Shown in pieces: positions 16,937-24,930 of a DNA stretch of 64,000 nucleotides (position 1 is its first letter; every line of letters starts with the position of its first letter). The stretch lies in contig NZ_AP017470.1 in assembly GCF_016592575.1 (NCBI RefSeq), positions 868,001 to 932,000 on the forward strand. Reading direction: 5' to 3'. A model generated the notes under the pieces. That model did not search any database. It saw only the letters and a program-made list of their open reading frames with translations, and was not told where the DNA came from. A program made the translations under genes and the position numbers. The stretch comes from Thermotomaculum hydrothermale (GTDB taxonomy: Bacteria; Acidobacteriota; Holophagae; Thermotomaculales; Thermotomaculaceae).

Positions 16937-18277
16937 ATGAAAAAGAAAAACATAGTTGCCATTGTTGGCAGGCCTAATGTTGGAAAATCAACACTTTTTA
17001 ACAGGCTTGCCAGAAAAAGAAAGGCTATTGTCAACGATATGCCCGGCGTTACAAGGGATAGAATTTACCATAAGATTAAGCTTCCTGATGGGAAGGTTGC
17101 AAACCTTGTTGATACAGGGGGGCTTGAGCCGACAACTGACGATTACATACTTTCTCAAATGAAAACTCAAACATTAAAGGGGATCGAAGAGGCTGATGTA
17201 ATTGTTATGATGGTTGATGGTTTTGCAGGGCTAACTGCAATGGATGAAGAGGTTGCAGATGTTTTAAGAAAAAGCGGAAAGCCTGTAATTGTTGCAGTAA
17301 ACAAGGTTGATTTAAAGGGGGCGAAGGACAATATTGTTGACTTTTATTCGTTGGGTTTTGAACATTATACTGCAATTTCTTCTGAACACGGTACTGGAAT
17401 TGATGAATTGCTTGAATTAGTTTCTCAATACCTTGATGATATTGAAGATGAGGAAGAAACAACAGAAAACGAGATAAAGATTTCAATTATTGGCAAGCCG
17501 AATGTAGGTAAATCTTCCCTTTTAAATAAGATTATAGGGGAGGAGAGGGCGCTTGTTTCTGATGTTGCAGGCACAACAAGGGATGCGGTTGATGCTGTTT
17601 TCAAGTACAATGGCAAAACTTACAGGATTATTGACACTGCTGGAATTAGAAAAAAGAAAAAGGTAAAGCACTTTGTGGAAAAGGTTAGTGTTATCCTTGC
17701 GCAGAAGAATATTAAGAGAAGCGATGTTGTTTTAATGCTGATAGATTCAACAGGTGACCCAACATTGCTTGATGCAAACATTGCCGGTTTTGCCCACAAC
17801 AACTATAAAAATGTCATAATTGTTTTTAATAAATGGGATTTGGTGGAGAAGGATACTGATACTGTGAAAGAGTATGAAAAGGCTTTGAAGCAGAGAATGA
17901 AGTTTCTTGACTATGCACCTATTGTTTTTATTTCAGCAAAGACAGGGCAGAGGGTTAAGAGGCTTTTTAAAATTATTGATGAAGTAATGGCTCAGGCGAC
18001 AAAGGAGATTAAAACCTCTGAATTAAACAAGTTTTTGGAAGAGGTTTCAAGGAAGCATAAGGCTCCGGCAGTTAGAAAAAAACCTTTTAAAATGTACTAT
18101 ATAACTCAAACTGGGGTTCTGCCTCAAACCTTTACAATATTTACAAATTCAATGTATCCACCTCATTTTTCCTATGAAAGGTATATTGAAAATCAGTTAA
18201 GGGAGAGGTTTGGTTTAAAGAATGTGCCTATAAAGTTGATTTTCACCAAAAAACCTTCAAGGGATAAAAAGGGTTAG
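16937..18277 (+). CDS. der: Ribosome biogenesis GTPase Der
   Basis: Essential double GTPase that helps mature the 50S subunit. 446 residues with two G domains in tandem: the first from about 5 with GRPNVGKSTLFNRL and DTGG, the second from about 178 with GKPNVGKSSLLNKI, DTAGIRKKKKV and FNKWD, then a KH-like domain (MYYITQTGVLPQTFTIF, YERYIENQLRERFGL). All guanine-binding motifs are intact. The gene overlaps the convergent M64 peptidase by 4 bases at the 3' end. Confidence 0.97.
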   Translation: MKKKNIVAIVGRPNVGKSTLFNRLARKRKAIVNDMPGVTRDRIYHKIKLPDGKVANLVDTGGLEPTTDDYILSQMKTQTLKGIEEADVIVMMVDGFAGLTAMDEEVADVLRKSGKPVIVAVNKVDLKGAKDNIVDFYSLGFEHYTAISSEHGTGIDELLELVSQYLDDIEDEEETTENEIKISIIGKPNVGKSSLLNKIIGEERALVSDVAGTTRDAVDAVFKYNGKTYRIIDTAGIRKKKKVKHFVEKVSVILAQKNIKRSDVVLMLIDSTGDPTLLDANIAGFAHNNYKNVIIVFNKWDLVEKDTDTVKEYEKALKQRMKFLDYAPIVFISAKTGQRVKRLFKIIDEVMAQATKEIKTSELNKFLEEVSRKHKAPAVRKKPFKMYYITQTGVLPQTFTIFTNSMYPPHFSYERYIENQLRERFGLKNVPIKLIFTKKPSRDKKG

Positions 18278-19395
18278 TTTAAAAGTGATTTTATCCTTTC
18301 TTCAATAGTCTTTTCGCAGACTTTGCAAAATTTGGAATAACCTCTATCCTTCATAATGCAGTGCAATTGAGGCCTGAAAATTCCCTTTGAGATGTATCCG
18401 CCCCCCTCAAAAAGCCCGACGCAGTCTTTGTATTTTTTTAGAGGAGGGGTTGGGATAGGAGTATTTTTATTAATTAAACTTTTCCATTTAATTTTTCCTC
18501 TGTCTGTTTCTCTCGTAAGGTTAGGTTCTAACGGTTCAAAGCCTTTCGGGTAAAATTCATTATAGGTTGTTTTTGATAAAAAGTATTCGTCTCCTAAACC
18601 TGCAAAGTAATGGCCAAACTCGTGAATCAGGACAAAGCCCGAAAGGTTATTTTTCCCTGTTACGCAACAGAAATTATTTAAAACACCTGAACCGCCGTAA
18701 TCTTTTGAATTTGTTACAACAACAAAAAAGTCACAATTGGTGTTTTTAAGCAATTCATAGACTTTACAAACCTTTGAGACGGTTAAATACCTTTTCATTC
18801 CAAATGTGTTTTTATTTGTCAAACCAGGGTTTTTAACAAAAATAGGGGTAAACTTAATTTTATCTATATAAAGAGAGTAAGGTTTATAAGAGAAGAATTT
18901 TTCTTTTAAATTTTTACTATCGTTTAGAAAGTCTTTTCTTGATTTATAACCGTCTGAAATAAAAGCAATTTTTATGACTTTTTCGTTTTTGGTTTGGCTT
19001 TTTAGAATTGTGTTTGTGTTTTTTATGTTATCAATTTTTGTTTCAAATATTGTTTTCCCTAATTTGCAAATTTTGATTTTAAATGGTGTTTTGACATAGG
19101 GAATGAAGAAGCACTCTTCAAATTTTTTTATCTCTTTTTTCCCTGTTGTTGAATACTCATAAAAGAGGGAATTAAAGTATGTGAAGAATACATATTTTCC
19201 GTTTTTTTCTATTGAAAGTTTGTAATAACCGTATTTATTTTTAAATGAAGGCTGGGGATTTCTTGAAACCTCTTCTATTTTTATTAAATTTATTTTTTCA
19301 GTTTTATTGTTTCCAGAATGAGAAAGGCAGAGCAAATAAGCCCTGCCGTAACTTAATGTTGAAAATAGAAATGCTATTAAAATTAACCTTCTCAT
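18274..19395 (-). CDS. Secreted peptidase, M64 family (IgA peptidase M64-like)
   Basis: A 373-residue zinc metallopeptidase with an N-terminal signal peptide (MRRLILIAFLFSTLSYG). An N-terminal beta-rich domain is followed by the catalytic domain, which has LIHEFGHYFAGLGDEY: His258, Glu259 and His262 form HExxH, and Asp269 in GLGDEY is the expected third ligand of the M64 family. Six or more cysteines cluster at the C-terminus (CIMKDRGYSKFCKVC), possibly disulphides. The start overlaps the end of the S9 peptidase gene by 4 bases, so the two secreted peptidases are made together. The IgA specificity of the founding member should not be assumed here. Confidence 0.88.
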   Translation of the reverse strand: MRRLILIAFLFSTLSYGRAYLLCLSHSGNNKTEKINLIKIEEVSRNPQPSFKNKYGYYKLSIEKNGKYVFFTYFNSLFYEYSTTGKKEIKKFEECFFIPYVKTPFKIKICKLGKTIFETKIDNIKNTNTILKSQTKNEKVIKIAFISDGYKSRKDFLNDSKNLKEKFFSYKPYSLYIDKIKFTPIFVKNPGLTNKNTFGMKRYLTVSKVCKVYELLKNTNCDFFVVVTNSKDYGGSGVLNNFCCVTGKNNLSGFVLIHEFGHYFAGLGDEYFLSKTTYNEFYPKGFEPLEPNLTRETDRGKIKWKSLINKNTPIPTPPLKKYKDCVGLFEGGGYISKGIFRPQLHCIMKDRGYSKFCKVCEKTIEERIKSLLN

Positions 19396-21407
19396 TTTTT
19401 GTTTTTAAGCCATCTATCCATCCATTCAATGACAGATTTGTGCCAGAATTCGCTGTTTTTAGGCTTTAAGACAAAGTGGTTTTCATCGGGAAAGAAAATA
19501 AGTTTAGATGGAATGCCTAACCTCTGGCATGCTGTAAATGCTGAAATTCCCTCTGTTGGCACAACCCTGTAATCCCTTCCCCCGTGAATAATTAGCATTG
19601 GGGTTTTCCAGTTTTTAACATACCTTGCTGGAGACCATTTGTCGTATCCTTCAGGATTATTGTATGCAGTGCCGCCGAATTCGTGTTCAGGAAACCATAA
19701 TTCTTCTGTTGCATAGTATGAGTTAAATGTGTCAAACAATCCATCGTGACAGATTAAACACTTAAAGGTGTCGGGAGCATTTCCTGCAATCCAGTTAATC
19801 ATGTATCCGCCGTAAGATGCTCCCAAAGCCCCCATTCTGTCTTTATCTATAAATTTATATGTTTTTAAAACAAATTTGAGTCCGTCCATTAAATCGTTAA
19901 AAGGTTTATCCCCCCAGTGTCCGCTTATTGCCTCTTTAAACTTATCTCCATAGCCTGTGCTTCCTCTAAAGTCTATTGCAACAACAACATAGCCCTGTGC
20001 AGGGAGAATCTGCAAATTCCATCTATAATGGAAGTTGTCTTCCCATGAGCCCTGCGGCCCGCCGTGAATGTAAAATGCAAGAGGGTATTTCTTGTTTTTT
20101 TCAAAGGGCACAGGTTTTAAAAACCATCCATGAACCTTAATACCGTCTCTGTTTTTAAACCAGAATTCTAAAGGCTTGGAAAAGTTTATCTTTTTAACTA
20201 TTTCATCGTTAATGCCTGTAAGTTTGGAGATTTTTTTGGTTTTTAAATTGTATGAGTAAAGTTCATTAGGTGATGTTAATGAGTTTTGCATAAAGTAAAG
20301 GGTATCTTTAAACTTTGTTAAGCCGTTGTTGTCGTGTTTTGAAACCAATTCGTTTAATTTTCTTGTTCTTAAATCAAATTGATAAACCCTTATGTGTGCA
20401 TGCCATAAAGCTGTGAAGTAAATTTTTTCATTATCAATAAAGAATGATGAAGGTGAAATTTGCCACTTTTCAGTTAAATTTTCAAGTTTCCCGTTTTCAA
20501 GGTTTAATTTCATTATTCTAAACCTGTCTGCTTCGTATCTCGGTGTTTTCATTGCGAGATAGTAAAGAATTTTCCCGTCTTTTGAAAAAACAGGGGTTGT
20601 ATCCCATGCCTTGTTTTTCTCTGTAACATTTGTGTATTTTCCGTCTTTTAAATTGTAGATATAAACATCAAAGTTTGTTGTCCAGGCCCTGTCTCTGCCC
20701 TTCTTTGTGGTGAAAGCTATCTTTGTTTCATCGTTAGACCATGAGTATTCTTCGGGGCCACCAAAAGGCTCTGATGGGCAATTCCCGTCAATTCCTTTCA
20801 TAATGTCAACAGGTTTTCCTGCAGGCTTGCCGTCTTTAACAGGTACATAGAAAACATGAGTCCACTTTCCGTCTTCCCAGGTGTCCCAGTGCCTTATAAA
20901 AAGTGAGGTGTAAACCTTTGCAGTGCACTTGTTTTCGCTTTTTTTCTTGTCAATTTCGGCTATCTTTTCAAAATCGCTTGTTTCAGGATAGACATTAACG
21001 GTGAAAGAGAAGTAATTTCCCTTTGGAGACATTTTAAAATTTGCTATTGATACCGGGTAGTCTGTAATTTTTTCAGGCTCTCCACCTGTTAAATCCATTC
21101 TGTATAACTCACTCTTTCCGCTTCTTGTTGAGAGAAAGTAAAGATATTTTCCGTCTTTTGAAAAGACAGGGTTAAAGTCTGCCGCTTTGTTGTTTGTAAG
21201 TTTCCTTGTCTCCCCTGTGTTAACTTCGTAAATGTAAATATCTGTGTTCCCTTTGTTTTCTTCAAGAGAATACTTTGTCCCTGTAAATGCGATAAATTTA
21301 CCGTCAGGGGAAACAACAGGGGAAGAAAGCCTTGTCATGCTAATCATATCGTAAAATGTAAAGTTGTGTTTTTCTCCCGCAAAACTGAAACTAAAAACTA
21401 AAAGCAC
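19392..21407 (-). CDS. S9 prolyl-oligopeptidase family peptidase (start region affected by a probable frameshift)
   Basis: Exported serine peptidase, probably a dipeptidyl- or acylaminoacyl-peptidase. About 671 residues: a WD40-like beta-propeller (to about 400) and an alpha/beta-hydrolase domain. The triad is Ser531 in GASYGGY, Asp612 in HGGRDYRV and His644 in DENHF. As read, the frame starts at a GTG without a ribosome site. A good start, ATG 21436 behind GGGAGG, lies 29 bases upstream in another frame and stops after twelve codons. One extra A in the A7 run next to it (plus-strand T run 21427-21433) would join the frames and give a full signal peptide. A sequencing indel is therefore likely. 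Forms a unit with the M64 gene. Confidence 0.9.
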   Translation of the reverse strand: MLLVFSFSFAGEKHNFTFYDMISMTRLSSPVVSPDGKFIAFTGTKYSLEENKGNTDIYIYEVNTGETRKLTNNKAADFNPVFSKDGKYLYFLSTRSGKSELYRMDLTGGEPEKITDYPVSIANFKMSPKGNYFSFTVNVYPETSDFEKIAEIDKKKSENKCTAKVYTSLFIRHWDTWEDGKWTHVFYVPVKDGKPAGKPVDIMKGIDGNCPSEPFGGPEEYSWSNDETKIAFTTKKGRDRAWTTNFDVYIYNLKDGKYTNVTEKNKAWDTTPVFSKDGKILYYLAMKTPRYEADRFRIMKLNLENGKLENLTEKWQISPSSFFIDNEKIYFTALWHAHIRVYQFDLRTRKLNELVSKHDNNGLTKFKDTLYFMQNSLTSPNELYSYNLKTKKISKLTGINDEIVKKINFSKPLEFWFKNRDGIKVHGWFLKPVPFEKNKKYPLAFYIHGGPQGSWEDNFHYRWNLQILPAQGYVVVAIDFRGSTGYGDKFKEAISGHWGDKPFNDLMDGLKFVLKTYKFIDKDRMGALGASYGGYMINWIAGNAPDTFKCLICHDGLFDTFNSYYATEELWFPEHEFGGTAYNNPEGYDKWSPARYVKNWKTPMLIIHGGRDYRVVPTEGISAFTACQRLGIPSKLIFFPDENHFVLKPKNSEFWHKSVIEWMDRWLKNKK

Positions 21408-21533
21408 AAAAGTATAACAATTAGAATTTTTTTCATAAATCCTCCCAGGAGTTTTTTACCTTTTTATTTTAATTGATAAAAACAAATTAGTGAACAAATG
21501 AATAATGGGGGGTAATAAATTCTTGGGAAGGAT

Positions 21534-21560
21534 AAAAAAAGTGGCGCCCATTTGGGCGCC
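21534..21560 (-). terminator. Rho-independent terminator of the acyl-CoA dehydrogenase gene
   Basis: A 7-bp stem GGCGCCC/GGGCGCC with a 4-base loop (21543-21560), followed on the minus strand by AC and seven T. It lies 30 bases past the stop of the acyl-CoA dehydrogenase gene and separates it from the S9 peptidase gene. Confidence 0.85.
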
Positions 21561-21591
21561 GGATTCTTACGTAAAAGTAAGAGGAGGAGGA

Positions 21592-23373
21592 TTAGAAAGG
21601 ATATTTCTCTTCTTCTATAACAAGGTCAGCAATCTGTTTTTTCAAGCCAATTTCGTTGATTGCATAAGTTGGCATAAATGTTTTTATTGCAAGGGTCTGC
21701 TCTTTAAGTTTTGGACCTTCAAACATATAGGTGAGTGCTTTCTGTGCAAGTGCAGGTACTTGTGAGAGGAATTCGTTAACATAAAGTTGTGTTGCAGCAA
21801 CCCTTAAACCAACTTTGTCTTCACCATTCATTTCAGCAAACTTTCTTGTTCTCAAGATTGCAGATTCTGCAGTGTATATTCCCATGCAGAGGTCTGCTAA
21901 AATTGCAAGCATTTCTTCTTCTTTCTTAATCTTTTCACCAAATTTTTTCATCCCAACGCCTGCAAGGAACATTGCAACTCTCTTGGCAAGCTCAATGTAT
22001 CTTACTTCATTGCCCAATATTCCCTGAGCTGGTCTTGGTTGTTTCATTGGGTTTTTGATTTCGTCAACAATAACATTTTCAAACTCTAAGAGAGGAAGCT
22101 CTTTCTTTAATGCCTTTCTTGCAAGCATTGCAGGGATAAGAATTCTGTTAATTTCATTTGTTCCTTCAAATATTCTGTTAATCCTTGCATCTCTGTACAT
22201 TTTTGCAGCAGGATATTCTTCTGAAAAACCGTATCCGCCGTGAATCTGCACAACTTCGTCAACAGCGTAATCAAGCCATTCAGAGCCTAATACTTTGATT
22301 ACAGAGGATTCAATAGCGTATTCTCCAATAGCGTCAAGAACCTTCTGGTTGTAAGCCGGGTCTGATTTGTCTATCTTCTCAATTTCATTGTCTATTAAAC
22401 CGGCTGTTCTGTATACAGCAGATTCAAGAGCGTATGCCCTGTATGCCATATTTGCAATTTTTTCTTTTATAAGTCCGAACTTTGCAAGCTCTATACCGAA
22501 TTGTTTTCTTTCTTTTGCATACTTTGTTCCAATTGAGAGTGCCTCTTTTATTGCACCAAGACAAACCACGCCTAATTTAAACCTTCCGATGTTTAAAACA
22601 CCAAAAGCAATTTTGTGGCCTTTGCCGATTTCTCCCAAAACATTTTCAACAGGAACTTTTACATCTTCAAGGATAACTTCCCTTGTTGATGAGCCTTTAA
22701 TACCCATTTTTTCTTCTTCAGGGCCGAATGATAACCCTTCAGTTCCTTTTTCAACTAAAAATGCAGTAAATTTCTCTCCGTCAATCTTCGCAAAGACGGT
22801 AAACAAATCAGCAAAACCTGCATTTGTAATAAACTGTTTTGTGCCGTTTAAAATGTAGTATTTGCCATCTTCTGAAAGTACAGCCTTAGTTTTAATGTTC
22901 ATAGCATCTGAACCTGCTCCAGGCTCTGTTAAAGCATAAGCACCAATCCATTCACCAGTTGCAAGCTTTGTAAGGTATTTTTGCTTCTGCTCTTCATTAC
23001 CAAAGTAAACAAGTGGAAGAGTACCAATTCCAGTATGTGCTGCAAATGCAGTTAAGAATGACGCCTCTATCCCCATTTTTTCAGCGACATACATTGCTGT
23101 TTTTTTGTCTAATCCCAAGCCATCGTAATCTTCTGGAACATCAATTGATAAAAGACCAAGTTCTCCCGCTTCTTTAATTAAGCTGATTAGCAAATCAAAA
23201 TTGTGATTATCAATCTCCTTTGCGTTGGGAAGTACCTTTTCCCTCATAAATTTTTCAGCGGTTTTTCCGAACTCAATAATTTCTTCATCAAGCTCTTCCA
23301 CTGTAAAGATTTCTGATTCTTCCATAGGTGTAATTAAATATTCACCGCCCTTTAAAAATCTTTTTTCAGCCAT
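21592..23373 (-). CDS. Acyl-CoA dehydrogenase, long FadE/very-long-chain type
   Basis: FAD enzyme for the first beta-oxidation step. About 593 residues, the size of the long acyl-CoA dehydrogenases such as Bacillus FadE, which add a C-terminal helical domain to the usual 380. Motifs: GAYALTEPGAGSDAMNIKT (flavin and substrate site), ERKQFG, and VQIHGGYGFSEEYPAAKMYRDARI followed by RIFEGTNEINR. The frame runs up to 23412, but ATG 23373 has an AAGGGGG ribosome site and begins MAEKRFLKGG, so I place the start there; the longer start would lie inside the operator. It is transcribed alone from a promoter carrying a FadR-like palindrome and ends at a clear terminator. Confidence 0.94.
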   Translation of the reverse strand: MAEKRFLKGGEYLITPMEESEIFTVEELDEEIIEFGKTAEKFMREKVLPNAKEIDNHNFDLLISLIKEAGELGLLSIDVPEDYDGLGLDKKTAMYVAEKMGIEASFLTAFAAHTGIGTLPLVYFGNEEQKQKYLTKLATGEWIGAYALTEPGAGSDAMNIKTKAVLSEDGKYYILNGTKQFITNAGFADLFTVFAKIDGEKFTAFLVEKGTEGLSFGPEEEKMGIKGSSTREVILEDVKVPVENVLGEIGKGHKIAFGVLNIGRFKLGVVCLGAIKEALSIGTKYAKERKQFGIELAKFGLIKEKIANMAYRAYALESAVYRTAGLIDNEIEKIDKSDPAYNQKVLDAIGEYAIESSVIKVLGSEWLDYAVDEVVQIHGGYGFSEEYPAAKMYRDARINRIFEGTNEINRILIPAMLARKALKKELPLLEFENVIVDEIKNPMKQPRPAQGILGNEVRYIELAKRVAMFLAGVGMKKFGEKIKKEEEMLAILADLCMGIYTAESAILRTRKFAEMNGEDKVGLRVAATQLYVNEFLSQVPALAQKALTYMFEGPKLKEQTLAIKTFMPTYAINEIGLKKQIADLVIEEEKYPF

Positions 23374-23392
23374 TTTAATCCCCCTTTCAAAG

Positions 23393-23420
23393 AATAATGA
23401 ATGAATAGTCATTCATTATT
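23393..23420 (-). promoter_or_regulatory. FadR-like operator (28-bp perfect palindrome)
   Basis: Two perfect 12-base arms surround a 4-base centre (arms 23393-23404 and 23409-23420). The inner 18 bases, TGAATGAATAGTCATTCA at 23398-23415, match every fixed position of the published Bacillus FadR (TetR family) consensus TGAATGAMTANTCATTCA. It overlaps the -10 box and probable start point of the acyl-CoA dehydrogenase promoter, the right place for a repressor released by long-chain acyl-CoA. No tetR-type gene lies in the window. Confidence 0.82.
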
Positions 23421-23446
23421 ATGTTTCTTTTTACAAAAATAGTCAA
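23418..23446 (-). promoter_or_regulatory. Sigma-70 promoter of the acyl-CoA dehydrogenase gene
   Basis: On the minus strand, TTGACT (plus-strand 23441-23446), 17 bases, then CATAAT (23418-23423). The predicted start, near 23411, falls inside the FadR-like palindrome. About 38 bases of leader precede ATG 23373. Confidence 0.75.
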
Positions 23447-23497
23447 GTAAAAATAGATAAAAAATTGTATTTTTTATAAGAGGAAAGGTGGCCGGGA

Positions 23498-24742
23498 TTA
23501 AACAAAGATTTTTAATTTTCCGTATTCTCCGTCAAACCCTGGAGGGTCGAAAGTAAATTCTCCTTTGTGGACTGAAATTATAGTTTTTAATAATTTGTCA
23601 TCTAAGAAAGGCGATAATTCTTTTTCAATAAAATCAATGGATTTCAACCAGAGAGCAACTTCACTTCCTGCTATCTCAACTATTTTTTCGTAGATAGATA
23701 TAACTCTTTTTGATGTCAAAGTTTTTACATTTAACCCATGTGCAATTACCTCAACAAGAGGGATAATCCTTTTAAATTTTCTCTCTTTTTTAATTGGGAT
23801 ATTTAATTTTTGTGCTTTACTTAACTCTTCAATTCTGTGTTTTACTCCCTTTGTATAGGGTTTTTTGCAATGGGGACAAATTAAGTTTTCACTATCTTCG
23901 GTATAAAAATGCTGTGGGTGATTGTACTTCCCCTTTCTATGCCCTGATGCGTAAAATTTTCCCTCTCTTGGGTTGAATTCGTATGTTGATACTATACCAT
24001 TTCCTTCAAGTGCTTTAACAATTGCCGGGTACGAGATTTCATCAACTTCAACAAGGGTAAACTCCCTTCCAATCCTGTGTATTGCATGAGAGTGGCAATC
24101 ACTGTTTGAGATATAATTTCTTTCCCTGCATTGGGGGATTTTTTCAAGCATTTCCGGGTCAGCGCTTAATCCGGTTTCTAATAGTTTGATATTTTCGGTG
24201 TATTCTCCAAAAAAATCCTCAAGATAGGTTATTGGATTGTTTGAGCCGAAAATTCCGTCTGGAGTCATTATGTGTGCAGGAAATATTGTAATTAAAGGGT
24301 CAATTGCTTTAAGGGTAAATAAAAAATCAGATACCTCTTCAGTAGATTGAAAGGTAACAAATGGCCTTCCTATTGTGTTTTTAACTCCATAGTTTCTAAA
24401 AAGATTAATTACCTTTTCTGCTGTTGAAAAGGATGGGAAAAGCAAAACTGTGTGAACCGATTTTCTTCTATTTTTGGTAATTGGTGCCGTTAAAACAATT
24501 TCTGTTTGAAGGATAAAGTATTTGTTATCTTTAGGAGAAAGGGCGAAAATTCCTTCTTTTACTTCAATTAAATTACTCATTAATTTGTTTAGCCAGAATG
24601 GGTGGAGGCAATCCCCTGTTCCAAATACATCAATCCCCTTTTTGTCCATTGATTCTTTTATTTTTTTCAAACTTATTTTCCCAACTCCACCGGAATAGCC
24701 ACTATGGGAGTGTAAATCAAGAGCAAGAAGCAATATCCCCAC
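23498..24742 (-). CDS. Endonuclease Q (PHP-domain nuclease for deaminated DNA)
   Basis: EndoQ nicks DNA 5' of deaminated bases such as uracil and hypoxanthine. 414 residues: an N-terminal PHP metal-binding domain (LDLHSHSGYSG, GTGDCLHPFW, FPAHIMTPDGIFG, NSDCHSHAIHRIG), a zinc finger CPHCKKPYTKGVKHRI at about 279, and a C-terminal helical part. This zinc-finger-plus-PHP layout separates EndoQ from PolX and other PHP proteins. The frame opens at a GTG (24742), but a TTG at 24733, five bases behind GGGGA, gives MLLALDLHSHS and is an equally good start. The gene diverges from the flavodiiron gene and stands alone. Confidence 0.85.
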   Translation of the reverse strand: MGILLLALDLHSHSGYSGGVGKISLKKIKESMDKKGIDVFGTGDCLHPFWLNKLMSNLIEVKEGIFALSPKDNKYFILQTEIVLTAPITKNRRKSVHTVLLFPSFSTAEKVINLFRNYGVKNTIGRPFVTFQSTEEVSDFLFTLKAIDPLITIFPAHIMTPDGIFGSNNPITYLEDFFGEYTENIKLLETGLSADPEMLEKIPQCRERNYISNSDCHSHAIHRIGREFTLVEVDEISYPAIVKALEGNGIVSTYEFNPREGKFYASGHRKGKYNHPQHFYTEDSENLICPHCKKPYTKGVKHRIEELSKAQKLNIPIKKERKFKRIIPLVEVIAHGLNVKTLTSKRVISIYEKIVEIAGSEVALWLKSIDFIEKELSPFLDDKLLKTIISVHKGEFTFDPPGFDGEYGKLKIFV

Positions 24743-24872
24743 CGTCTTTCTTTTGTTTTTTCGTTCTTTAAAATTCTAATTGAAATTATTATTTTTGGCA
24801 AATAAATACTTTGTTTTTAAATAGGCTTTTTTAAGGTACAATAAAAAAGGAGAGTTAGTATTGGAAAATTTC

Positions 24873-24900
24873 TTGTAAAGGAAAATTTTTATTATATAAT
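24873..24900 (+). promoter_or_regulatory. Putative sigma-70 promoter of the flavodiiron-bcp operon
   Basis: TTGTAA (24873-24878), a 16-base spacer and a perfect TATAAT (24895-24900), 30 bases before the flavodiiron start codon. No flanking palindrome is evident. Confidence 0.55.
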
Positions 24901-24930
24901 TTAGTTGAAAGAAAATTAAGGAGGTAATAG

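Noticed and set aside
21570-21586. Second small hairpin CTTAC/GTAAG just outside the terminator
   Set aside because: Short stem with no T tract in either direction; the stronger GC-rich stem beside it explains termination.
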